Positions 6,934 through 12,744 of a DNA stretch of 12,744 nucleotides are shown here, in pieces. The DNA lies in assembly GCA_003599475.1 (NCBI GenBank), contig QZKK01000208.1:1-12744 (forward strand). Direction: 5' to 3'. Under the pieces are notes generated by a model. The model saw only the letters and a program-made list of their open reading frames with translations, had not been told where the DNA came from and searched no databases. The position numbers and the translations under genes were made by a program. Within the stretch, counting starts at the first letter, position 1; each line of letters starts with the position of its first letter. The DNA comes from Desulfobacteraceae bacterium. Lineage in GTDB: Bacteria > Desulfobacterota > Desulfobacteria > Desulfobacterales > SURF-15.

Positions 6934-7046
6934 TGACTGAAAGAATCGCCACAGACCCTCTCAATGCTCGATTCACTCACGCTAAATGTTTTAGCTTCGT
7001 GCAGGCTAACCCCTGTTCAGATATTTCAAACTTGACTGCTTCGTAG
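6930..7046 (+). CDS. Small overlapping reading frame, possibly the 5' stub of a lost gene
   Basis: A 38-codon frame starts at ATG 6930, overlapping the TGA of the ATPase gene (6931-6933), with a second ATG at 6933. GAGG at 6922-6925 is a reasonable ribosome-binding site four bases from the first ATG. The product begins MMTERIATDPLNAR, later reads FSFVQANPCSDI, and ends at TAG 7044-7046. ATGA-type overlaps are typical of coupled operon genes. I recognise no family. It may be a genuine small protein, the truncated start of a third gene of a broken operon, or chance. Confidence 0.35.
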   Translation: MMTERIATDPLNARFTHAKCFSFVQANPCSDISNLTAS

Positions 7047-7090
7047 AAGTCGATAATAAAAGGATGATGATCTGATCTTTCGTTTATATC

Positions 7091-7120
7091 CAATCTGTGT
7101 CAATCGGTGTAATCTGCGGA
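7091..7120. repeat. Short 9-10-bp-period degenerate repeat upstream of the cupin gene
   Basis: Three imperfect units follow one another: CAATCTGTGT, CAATCGGTGT and TAATCTGCGG (the last overlapping by one base). Similar AATCYGTG-type intergenic repeats occur in many environmental bacterial genomes, to my recollection. It lies in the 114-base leader between the small frame and the cupin gene, which otherwise shows no clear promoter. Confidence 0.55.
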
Positions 7121-7160
7121 TGGAATCTGATCCGGGATTCAATAAAAAGCAGGAGGATTC

Positions 7161-7490
7161 ATGAAACCCGTGAACTTGTCCGATATCGAACCGAGGGATG
7201 TCGTACCCGGATTCAAAGCCCGTTTTGTTCATTCGTCCACCATGACGCTCGCCTTTTGGGACGCGAAAGCCGGAAACGAGCTTTCCTCGCATTCCCACCC
7301 GCACGAGCAGATCGCCCATGTGATCGAAGGAGAATTCAAATTCATTCTGGCCGGGAAAGCGATGATGATGAAGGCGGGAGACTTGCTCGTCGTTCCTCCG
7401 CACGCGGTTCATTCCGGACAGGCGGTCACCGACTGCAGGCTCCTCGATATCTTCCATCCCGTTCGGGAGGACTATCGGAAAAATGGATGA
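7161..7490 (+). CDS. Single-domain cupin protein (cupin_2 type)
   Basis: A 109-residue one-domain cupin, a small beta-barrel that normally holds a metal ion. Cupin motif 1 runs from G38 through H44-S-H46-P-H-E49-Q50 to G57; motif 2 runs from G73 (GDLLVVPP) to H84. The four probable metal ligands are H44, H46, Q50 or E49, and H84. There is no signal peptide. Start ATG 7161 follows AGGAGG at 7151-7156, with a rather short four-base spacer. Its stop overlaps the start of the downstream reductase gene by eight bases, so the two are almost certainly cotranscribed. Small cupins can be isomerases, dioxygenases, dehydratases or sugar/acid binding proteins, so the activity is not predictable. Pairing with an SDR suggests catabolism of a sugar acid or similar oxygenated compound. 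Confidence 0.88.
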   Translation: MKPVNLSDIEPRDVVPGFKARFVHSSTMTLAFWDAKAGNELSSHSHPHEQIAHVIEGEFKFILAGKAMMMKAGDLLVVPPHAVHSGQAVTDCRLLDIFHPVREDYRKNG

Positions 7491-8229
7491 GCTGACTGCA
7501 GTGGTCACAGGAGGAACCCGTGGAATCGGACTCGGTCTTGCCGAGTACCTGGCCGGCCGGGGAGCTTCGGTCGCCGTTACCTATCGAAGCAGTGAAGACG
7601 ATGCCCGGGCGGCGGAGAAGAAATTGGAGCCGCTGCTTTCCTCCGGGAAGCGGCTGCTGATCCTAAAGGGGGATGCCGGCAGCCCGAACGATACGGCCGA
7701 ACAATACCGCCGCATCAAGGAGCGACTCGGCCCGGTAAACGTTCTGGTCAACAATGCCGGGATCATGCCGATCAAACCCTTCGATCAGGTCACCGTAAGC
7801 GATTGGGACGAGACGATTCGGGTGAACTTAAGCGGTGCCTTCTACTGGTGCGCTCAGGTCATTCCGGATATGAAGGCGAAAAAATTCGGCAGGATCATCA
7901 ATATCGCATCCATCGCCGCCCGCGGGGGAGGGGTCGTCGGCCCCCATTATGCGGCTTCAAAAGCCGGGATGCTAGGATTGACCCGGTACGGAGCCCGGGA
8001 GCTCGGCGTCTTCGGAATTACCGTAAATGCCATCGCACCGGCTTTCATCGAAGATGCCGGACCTTTTCCGGAATGGTCCGAAGAGAGGCGTGCGTCCCTG
8101 AAAAACAAGCTGGTCGTTCCGCGCCTCGGCACCACACAGGATGTGGTTCGGGCCTTTTCCTACCTCCTGGATTCCCCCTTTGTCACCGGAGTGACTCTGG
8201 ATGTCAACGGCGGGGCCTTTATGATTTAA
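7483..8229 (+). CDS. Short-chain dehydrogenase/reductase (SDR), FabG-like
   Basis: A 248-residue cytoplasmic NAD(P)-dependent oxidoreductase of the classical SDR family. The cofactor motif TGGTRGIG is at 9-16 and NNAG at 90-93. The catalytic tetrad is complete: N114, S143, Y156 and K160 (YAASK). VNAIAPAF (181-188) and the C-terminal VTGVTLDVNGGAFMI are typical of FabG-like reductases. R35 after the second beta strand suggests NADP(H) preference, which is inference. The start ATG 7483 lies inside the cupin gene; GGAGG at 7466-7470 is somewhat far (12 bases), and reinitiation after the cupin stop is plausible. Position beside a cupin rather than fatty-acid genes argues for a catabolic dehydrogenase rather than FabG itself; the substrate is unknown. 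Confidence 0.92.
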   Translation: MDELTAVVTGGTRGIGLGLAEYLAGRGASVAVTYRSSEDDARAAEKKLEPLLSSGKRLLILKGDAGSPNDTAEQYRRIKERLGPVNVLVNNAGIMPIKPFDQVTVSDWDETIRVNLSGAFYWCAQVIPDMKAKKFGRIINIASIAARGGGVVGPHYAASKAGMLGLTRYGARELGVFGITVNAIAPAFIEDAGPFPEWSEERRASLKNKLVVPRLGTTQDVVRAFSYLLDSPFVTGVTLDVNGGAFMI

Positions 8230-8230
8230 G

Positions 8231-8258
8231 TGTTCGGCGTTCAGGGTTCAGTGTTCAG
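8231..8258. repeat. Four-unit heptamer repeat after the SDR gene
   Basis: Starting one base after the SDR stop, four heptamers follow directly: TGTTCGG, CGTTCAG, GGTTCAG and TGTTCAG. The pattern NGTTCAG has the same 7-bp period and GTT core as the arrays at 1961-2062 and 3738-3808, but a different tail. Confidence 0.75.
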
Positions 8259-8264
8259 GGGTTT

Positions 8265-8284
8265 CCCGCCATGGCCATGGCGGG
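8265..8284. repeat. Perfect 20-bp palindrome in the convergent gap
   Basis: CCCGCCATGGCCATGGCGGG is its own reverse complement, with no central spacer. As RNA it could fold into an eight-pair stem with a four-base loop. It lies 36 bases after the SDR stop. Neither strand has a T-run after it, so it is a weak intrinsic-terminator candidate; a protein-binding site or repeat element is as likely. Confidence 0.6.
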
Positions 8285-8342
8285 ATTCAGCCGGGCCCTG
8301 CCGCTTCCGGCATTGATCGAGGTGAGAAACTTTATCAAAAAT

Positions 8343-8424
8343 GCCACAAAGACAGGGAGGCACAAAGAAAAATGAATTTAAATGAATTTATTGGTGTTCC
8401 TTCGTGTCTTTGTGTCTTCGTGGC
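8343..8424. repeat. Long imperfect inverted repeat with 28-bp arms
   Basis: The left arm at 8343-8370 (beginning GCCACAAAGACAGGGAGG) matches the reverse complement of the right arm at 8397-8424 (ending GTCTTCGTGGC) at about 21 of 28 positions. The mismatches are mostly purine transitions that could still wobble-pair in RNA. The right arm itself repeats in 8-bp steps (TTCGTGTC, TTTGTGTC, TTCGTGGC). The 26-base loop contains the exact tandem duplication AATGAATTTA at 8371-8380 and 8381-8390. Similar CACAAAGACAC-type inverted repeats are common intergenic elements in environmental bacterial genomes, to my recollection. It sits between convergent genes and may end transcription from both sides. 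The rest of the 8230-8502 gap shows no gene. Confidence 0.7.
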
Positions 8425-8502
8425 AAGGCGGTTGTGATTTCATCGGTTCGATCGAATCGGAAACCGCTGAGAACGAAAATCGAATCCGCAGACATACCCC
8501 CG

Positions 8503-10020
8503 CTAGTCTCTCATCCTGTTCTGGCGCTCGCTTTCCTCCCGGCGCTTCTGCCGGTATTGCTGGTAAAACGGATAAAACAGGGAGATTACGGAAAGAACAA
8601 GGAAGGCTGCGGATATGGGGCGTGTGATAAAAAGTGTCAGGTCGTCTTCGGTCATCAGCGCCCGCCTGAAATTGACCTCCGCCAGCGGGCCTAAGATCAC
8701 CCCCAGAATGGCCGGGGCGAGCGGGAACTTGTACTTTACCATCATGTATCCGAGCCCGCCGAATAACAGCAGCACCCAGATATCGAAGAAGCGGTTGTGA
8801 ATGGCAAAAGAGCCCACCGCACAGAGCACCAGAATGGACGGGATCAGCACGTAGACGGGGATCCGGGTCAGCCGGACAAAAATCTGGATGCCGTAGAGCA
8901 TAAGAGCGAGCATGAAGAAATGGGCCAGGAAAAAGGCGACGAAAATTCCGTAGACCAGATCCGGAAATTCGATGATCAGCAGCGGCCCGGGCTGGATGCC
9001 GTGGAGGATGAGCGCCCCCATCATGATGGCCGAAACCGCGCTGCCGGGCACTCCCAGCGCCAGGGTGGGGGTCAGTTCCCCGCCTCCTACCGCGTTGTTT
9101 GCCGCCTCAGATGCGATGATGCCGTCTGCGATTCCGGTGCCGAACTTTTCCGGGTGGCGGGAGCCCTTCACCGCCTGGTCGTAGCTGAGAATGTTGGCGA
9201 TGCTTCCGCCGGCTCCCGGCAGTGCGCCGATGAAAACCCCGATGAGCGAAGACCGAAGCAGATTGAAAGGCTGCTTGAAAATGGTCTTCAGGACCTTGGG
9301 CGAGGAAAAATGAAGGTTTCCGGAAACCACAAGCGCTTCGGTGCTTTCGCTTTTTTCCAGATTCCGCATCAACTGGGAAAATGCGAAAAGTCCGATTAAA
9401 ACCGGTAAGAATGAAAATCCGCCTTCCATCATGTGGAGACCGAAGCTGAACCTCGGGATCCCGATCATGGGATCGACGCCGAAGGTGGCGGCTACCAGTC
9501 CGATGAGCCCGGAGATAACCCCCTTGTTGAGAGACTTGCCGGAGAGGCTTGCAATGATGGTCAGTCCGAAAAGAACCAGGGAGAAAAATTCCCACGGGCC
9601 GAATTTCAGGGCCATTTCGGCAAGCGGAGGGGTGAAAAACATCAAAACGAATGCGCTGATGAGTCCTCCCAAGAAGGAAGACCAGGTTCCGAGGGCAAGG
9701 GCTGTCCCCGGTTCTCCGCGTTTGGACATGGGATGGCCGTCGAATACGGTTGCAACCGAAGACGGGGTGCCGGGGATGCCGAGAAGGATGCCTGAGATCT
9801 GCCCGCCGGCAAGACCGCCGACCAGCACCCCGATCATTGCCGTAAGCCCCTGGATGGATGTCATCCCGAAGGTCAGCGGGAGTACGAGAGCCACCCCCAT
9901 GGTGATGGTAAACCCGGGCAGACAGCCGACGATGATGCCGGCAGCGGTTCCCAGAAATAAAAGGATCAACGGGTAGGGGCGGAAAACCTCCTGAATGCCG
10001 AGGGAGAAAAGTTCAAGCAA
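8503..10020 (-). CDS. tctA: Tripartite tricarboxylate transporter, large permease (TctA family)
   Basis: Large inner-membrane subunit of a TTT importer, which takes up carboxylates from the periplasmic TctC-type binder using an ion gradient. The 505-residue product is highly hydrophobic, with about a dozen membrane segments. It carries the TctA signatures GIPGTPSSVATVFDGHP (81-97) and, in the second half, GGGELTPTLALGVPGSAVSA followed by MMGALILHGIQPGP. The C-terminal tail is short and charged. The start appears to be TTG at 10020, with AAGGGGA (10032-10026) as ribosome-binding site five bases away. The gap after the TctB stop is 13 bases. It is the last gene of the operon and converges with the SDR gene. 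Family transporters carry citrate, tartrate, phthalate-type or other acids; the substrate is not predictable. Confidence 0.95.
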   Translation of the reverse strand: MLELFSLGIQEVFRPYPLILLFLGTAAGIIVGCLPGFTITMGVALVLPLTFGMTSIQGLTAMIGVLVGGLAGGQISGILLGIPGTPSSVATVFDGHPMSKRGEPGTALALGTWSSFLGGLISAFVLMFFTPPLAEMALKFGPWEFFSLVLFGLTIIASLSGKSLNKGVISGLIGLVAATFGVDPMIGIPRFSFGLHMMEGGFSFLPVLIGLFAFSQLMRNLEKSESTEALVVSGNLHFSSPKVLKTIFKQPFNLLRSSLIGVFIGALPGAGGSIANILSYDQAVKGSRHPEKFGTGIADGIIASEAANNAVGGGELTPTLALGVPGSAVSAIMMGALILHGIQPGPLLIIEFPDLVYGIFVAFFLAHFFMLALMLYGIQIFVRLTRIPVYVLIPSILVLCAVGSFAIHNRFFDIWVLLLFGGLGYMMVKYKFPLAPAILGVILGPLAEVNFRRALMTEDDLTLFITRPISAAFLVLSVISLFYPFYQQYRQKRREESERQNRMRD

Positions 10021-10033
10021 TGCGGGTTCCCCT

Positions 10034-10561
10034 TCAAAAGAGACTGCCGGACGGCAGAAAAATATCCAAAAGCTTTTCGAATCCGAAATGGATGCCGAAC
10101 GTGACGCCGATTGTCACGGCGGCGGCGATGACGGCCGAACTTCGTGTGCGTGGCCCTAGAAATCCCATCATGATCGGCATGAAGACCAGCGTGGCCAAAG
10201 TATATCCGAAATAGTACATGACCAGGACATAACCGAAAAAGAGCAGAAAGGAGACGATTACGTTTTTATGGGCCGAGGCAATTTCTTTGGCAGCCGTTCC
10301 AAACGGCTTCTTGTGCATCGGTTCCGTCTGCTCTCCGGTTCTTCCTCTTTTTTTCCGGTAGGCACAGGCGGTCAATACCCCCCCTGCAACGGCCAATAGA
10401 ATGAAGAGGATTTTGGGAAAAAAGGCAGGTCCCATGGTGCCGAAAGTCCCCTCCGGGAGGCGGTCGGCCTTGTAGTACATCCCGGCGCTGAACAGGACCA
10501 GCAAGATGCCGATGACCTGATCCGATATAGATGGGTCTGATCTGGATGGGTCCGATTTCAA
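10034..10561 (-). CDS. tctB: Tripartite tricarboxylate transporter, small permease (TctB family)
   Basis: Small membrane subunit of the TTT importer, partner of TctA. The 175-residue product has four predicted helices: about 15-32, 41-63, a pair around 95-115, and 118-150. A charged cytoplasmic stretch (KKRGRTGEQTEPMHKK) lies between the second and third. The sequence QVIGILLVLFSAGMYY and PAFFPKILFILLAVAG match the family. The start is TTG at 10561 with GGGAGG seven bases upstream. The first 15 residues contain a small repeat (SDP twice, then SIS) encoded by a direct repeat of GATGGGTCYGAT on the plus strand. It lies 35 bases after the TctC stop and 13 bases before TctA. Confidence 0.9.
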   Translation of the reverse strand: MKSDPSRSDPSISDQVIGILLVLFSAGMYYKADRLPEGTFGTMGPAFFPKILFILLAVAGGVLTACAYRKKRGRTGEQTEPMHKKPFGTAAKEIASAHKNVIVSFLLFFGYVLVMYYFGYTLATLVFMPIMMGFLGPRTRSSAVIAAAVTIGVTFGIHFGFEKLLDIFLPSGSLF

Positions 10562-10596
10562 TTGTCGGCCTCCCTGGCGCCCCGTTTTTCGACGCT

Positions 10597-11580
10597 CTAT
10601 TTCTTTTTCAGCCCGATTTGATCGGCCAGACGCATCCAGGTGGTGCTGGCTTTTTCGATATAGGCCTTGTAGCCCGCCGGGTCGCGGTAGACGATGTCGG
10701 TGCCGAGGGTGGCGATCTTCTGCACGTATTCAGGGTCTTCGGATACCTGTTTGAACACCTGTCCGAGCTTGTCGATGATCGGTTTCGGCGTATTGAGCGG
10801 TGCGCAGATGCCGCGGTTTACGGCAAAGACGACGTCGATTCCCTGCTCCTTCAGTGTCGGCATATCGGGAAGCAGAGGGTGGCGTTTTTCCGTGGCGATT
10901 CCGAGGCCCTTCAGTCTCTTGGCTTCAAAGTATTTCTTCCCGGAGGCCGGATTGCTTCCCCCCAGGTCGATGAATCCCCCAAGAAGAGCAGTCTGGCGGT
11001 CTGCGGTTCCTTCATATCCCACGATTTTGAACTTGATTCCGGCGGCGTCTGCAATTTCAAGCGGGAAAAAATGGCTGGTTGAACCGAGCGTTGACCCGAA
11101 CTTGATGGATCCGGGATTTTTCTTGGCATCGGCGACGAGCTCCTTCATGTCTTTCCAGGGGGCATCCTTCCGCGCCGCCACGATTTCCGGGGTGGAAACC
11201 ATATTGGCAACCGGGATGAAGGCGCTGAAATCGAAATCCGCGACACCGGTGATCAGGGAGCTGATGACAGATTCATGGGTGGCAGTCAGCGTATAGCCGT
11301 CCGGCTTGGCATCCTTCCCCTGCCGCGCTCCCATGGTGCCCCCGACACCGGGCACATTCACCACGACCATCGACTCCCCCAGGTATTTGCCGGCAAAGTG
11401 GGCGATGATCCGCAAGAGTGCATCCGTATCTCCGCCCGCCTTCCACGGAACGATCAACTGAACCGGCTTGCTCGGGTACTTGTCTGCAGCTTGAATCGGT
11501 TGGATCGAAGAAAGAACGGCTGATAGAATCAGGGCAAGAATGAGTGTAGAGCCTTTTTTAACGATCCCCCATCTTTTCAT
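10597..11580 (-). CDS. tctC: Tripartite tricarboxylate transporter, periplasmic binding protein (TctC / Bug family)
   Basis: Extracytoplasmic solute receptor of the TTT system. The 327-residue product has a signal peptide (KR at the N-terminus, hydrophobic 12-25, likely cleavage near 31-32 in IQAADKYP) and no lipobox cysteine, so it should be free in the periplasm. Mature-protein signatures are YPSKPVQLIVPWKAGGDTD, then VVNVPGVGGTMGARQGKDAKPDGYTL, and later SIKFGSTLGSTSHFF and LPDMPTLKEQGIDV. All of these are typical of Bug proteins. Start ATG 11580 has a strong AAAGGAGG upstream with a seven-base spacer. It is the first gene of the operon, so expression is probably set in the 290-base leader upstream. 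The ligand, usually a small carboxylate in this family, is not readable. Confidence 0.95.
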   Translation of the reverse strand: MKRWGIVKKGSTLILALILSAVLSSIQPIQAADKYPSKPVQLIVPWKAGGDTDALLRIIAHFAGKYLGESMVVVNVPGVGGTMGARQGKDAKPDGYTLTATHESVISSLITGVADFDFSAFIPVANMVSTPEIVAARKDAPWKDMKELVADAKKNPGSIKFGSTLGSTSHFFPLEIADAAGIKFKIVGYEGTADRQTALLGGFIDLGGSNPASGKKYFEAKRLKGLGIATEKRHPLLPDMPTLKEQGIDVVFAVNRGICAPLNTPKPIIDKLGQVFKQVSEDPEYVQKIATLGTDIVYRDPAGYKAYIEKASTTWMRLADQIGLKKK

Positions 11581-11870
11581 AGCCTGCCTCCTTTGAATGG
11601 TTTATCGAACCGGCCCGCTGCGGAAAACCTGATCGGACCCGTTTCCCTGTCAATCAGTTTTCTTGCGAAAAGTCAAGCGGATCCACCAATCAACCAGCAA
11701 TTTTCGGTAAAAATGAAATCATTCGCAATCCCCACCGGGTAAGCGGATCCCAATCCCGGCGCAGGCCGAATTCGCGCAAAAGGGCTGAATCCGAGTCGTT
11801 CTTCCGTTTTGGTCGTTTGAATTTGTTCTAATTTGTTTCGAATTTCGAAAGTCGGATTTCGAGTTTTGCC
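11581..11870. other. Intergenic leader of the tct operon, with a repeat-rich end
   Basis: No gene is visible in these 290 bases. The right part repeats AATTTGTT and AATTTCG motifs in roughly 10-bp steps (11820-11847). The left part carries the TctC ribosome-binding site. TTGACA (11653-11648) and TTGACT stand on the minus strand but no acceptable -10 follows at the right distance, so I do not call a promoter. Confidence 0.5.
11845..11862 (-). terminator. Weak stem-loop after the AIR-synthase-like gene
   Basis: TCGAAA at 11845-11850 and TTTCGA at 11857-11862 form a perfect 6-bp inverted repeat with a six-base loop, eight bases beyond the stop of the AIR-synthase-like gene. The stem is AT-rich and is not followed by a clear T-run on the minus strand, so termination here is only a possibility. 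It lies within a repeat-rich tract. Confidence 0.2.
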
Positions 11871-12744
11871 TTACTCGAAGAGGCGCGTGATCTCATCGAC
11901 TTCGAAGGTCGGCCAGGGGACCGGTTCGCCGGACTTTACCGCTGAGACGCCTTTACCGGGATCCAGCACTTCTCCGATCGGGGTTACTGCAACGCCCGCT
12001 TCCCGGATCTTTGCACTCAAAGGTTCGACTCCGTTTTCCCGGCAGCAGATCAGAAGGCTTCCTGAACCGATAAGCCCCAGGGGGTCGATTCCCATCAGCC
12101 GGGAAATTGTTTGTGTTTGAGGGAATACCGGGATGAGGTCCAACTCCACCCGGATCCGGTGTGCTCCTGCATGACTCAACTCCTTCAAGGCGGTCGCCGC
12201 TCCGCCTTCCGTGATGTCGTGCATGGCACTTACCCCTTCGGACCGTGCCGCAATCTCGGCCTCCTTGAGGATGCTGATCTGAGAAAGAAACTCCCTGCAG
12301 GTCCGAATATCGGCTTCGGGCATTCCCAGGCGCTCGAGCCGGTCTGCAAACTCTCGCGCAATGATTGCGGTTCCCTCGACCGCAATCGCTTTGGTGAGCA
12401 GGATCCTATCGCCGGTTCGGATGTTCCGCTTATCGATCAATTTCCTCTTTGAAACGGTTCCGGCCAGCATGCCGATGACAACCGGGCGCGTTACCGAGTC
12501 GGTGATCTCGGTGTGGCCGCCGCATAACGTAATCCCCCATTTCCTGCATACCTCCTGAAGGTCCGTCATGGCTTCCCATATTTCCGCTCCCACGGTTCCG
12601 CAAGGAAAAAGAAGGGTTGTCAAGAGCCATCGCGGTTTTGCACCCGAAGTGGCGATGTCGTTTGCGTTGACGATGACCGCGTACTGTCCGATCGCATCGG
12701 TGGCAAACGTAATCGGATCCGATTTCAGCACCAGGACCTGTTCC
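11871..12744 (-). CDS. AIR-synthase / HypE-like protein, 5' end outside the window
   Basis: C-terminal 290 or so residues of a PurM/ThiL/HypE/SelD-superfamily protein. The frame is open to the window edge (EQVLVLKSDP at the edge), so the true start lies outside. Family features are KSDPITFATD followed by AVIVNANDIATSGAKPRW, the phosphate-binding-type CGGHTEITDSVTRPVVIG, MHDITEGGAATALKEL and IGSGSLLI. Superfamily members bind ATP or a phosphorylated substrate and phosphorylate or activate an acyl, amide or selenide group. The HypE C-terminal PRxC tail is missing: the protein ends DEITRLFE. So this is a HypE-related stand-alone protein of unknown reaction rather than a canonical hydrogenase maturation HypE. 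It is on the tct strand but 290 bases away, so joint transcription is uncertain. Confidence 0.85.
   Translation of the reverse strand, partial: EQVLVLKSDPITFATDAIGQYAVIVNANDIATSGAKPRWLLTTLLFPCGTVGAEIWEAMTDLQEVCRKWGITLCGGHTEITDSVTRPVVIGMLAGTVSKRKLIDKRNIRTGDRILLTKAIAVEGTAIIAREFADRLERLGMPEADIRTCREFLSQISILKEAEIAARSEGVSAMHDITEGGAATALKELSHAGAHRIRVELDLIPVFPQTQTISRLMGIDPLGLIGSGSLLICCRENGVEPLSAKIREAGVAVTPIGEVLDPGKGVSAVKSGEPVPWPTFEVDEITRLFE

Noticed and set aside
8797..9795. Plus-strand open frames opposite tctA
   Set aside because: They are shadows of the strongly supported tctA gene, with arginine/proline-rich antisense-like products.
11625..11653. Sigma-70 promoter for tctC (TTGACA as -35)
   Set aside because: The sequence 17 bases downstream is AGGTTT, a poor -10; other spacings are no better.

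Overview
The window looks like bacterial chromosome from an environmental, probably anaerobic lineage. A Desulfobacterota (former deltaproteobacterial) host is my best guess, with moderate to low confidence. It rests on the gene mix (dipeptide-type ABC importer, tripartite tricarboxylate importer, orphan PurM/HypE-like protein) and on short-period degenerate repeats between genes. The base composition is moderately GC-rich. No rRNA, tRNA, CRISPR array or complete insertion sequence was seen.

Region 1 (1-4987, minus strand) is an uptake and hydrolysis operon. It reads, in transcription order, M20-family amidohydrolase, periplasmic solute-binding protein of the peptide/nickel type, inner permease B, inner permease C, then the first 25 codons of the ATPase at the window edge. 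The likely job is import of a small peptide or N-acylated compound and its cleavage in the cytoplasm. Two gene gaps in this operon are filled by degenerate arrays with a 7-bp period.

Region 2 (about 4988-7160) is a patch of different character. It holds a repeat-rich stretch without genes, then a decayed 3' end of a NOV_C/DUF3883-type gene. An intact plus-strand gene follows, combining a Schlafen-type AlbA_2 domain with a GHKL-type ATPase domain. A 38-codon reading frame overlaps its stop codon. It looks like the remnant of a helicase-associated or defence-type operon.

Region 3 (7161-8229, plus) is a translationally overlapping pair: a one-domain cupin and a short-chain dehydrogenase/reductase. 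The gap after it (8230-8502) contains a heptamer array, a perfect 20-bp palindrome and a long imperfect inverted repeat.

Region 4 (8503-11580, minus) is a complete tripartite tricarboxylate transporter operon in the order TctC, TctB, TctA. The two membrane genes both appear to start at TTG. Upstream of it, on the same strand, is the 3' part of an AIR-synthase/HypE-like gene (11871 to the window edge).

The most unusual signals are the decayed NOV_C gene next to the AlbA_2/ATPase gene, which is reconstructed across frames, and the recurring 7-bp repeat arrays sharing a GTT core. No complete novel system is demonstrable here.
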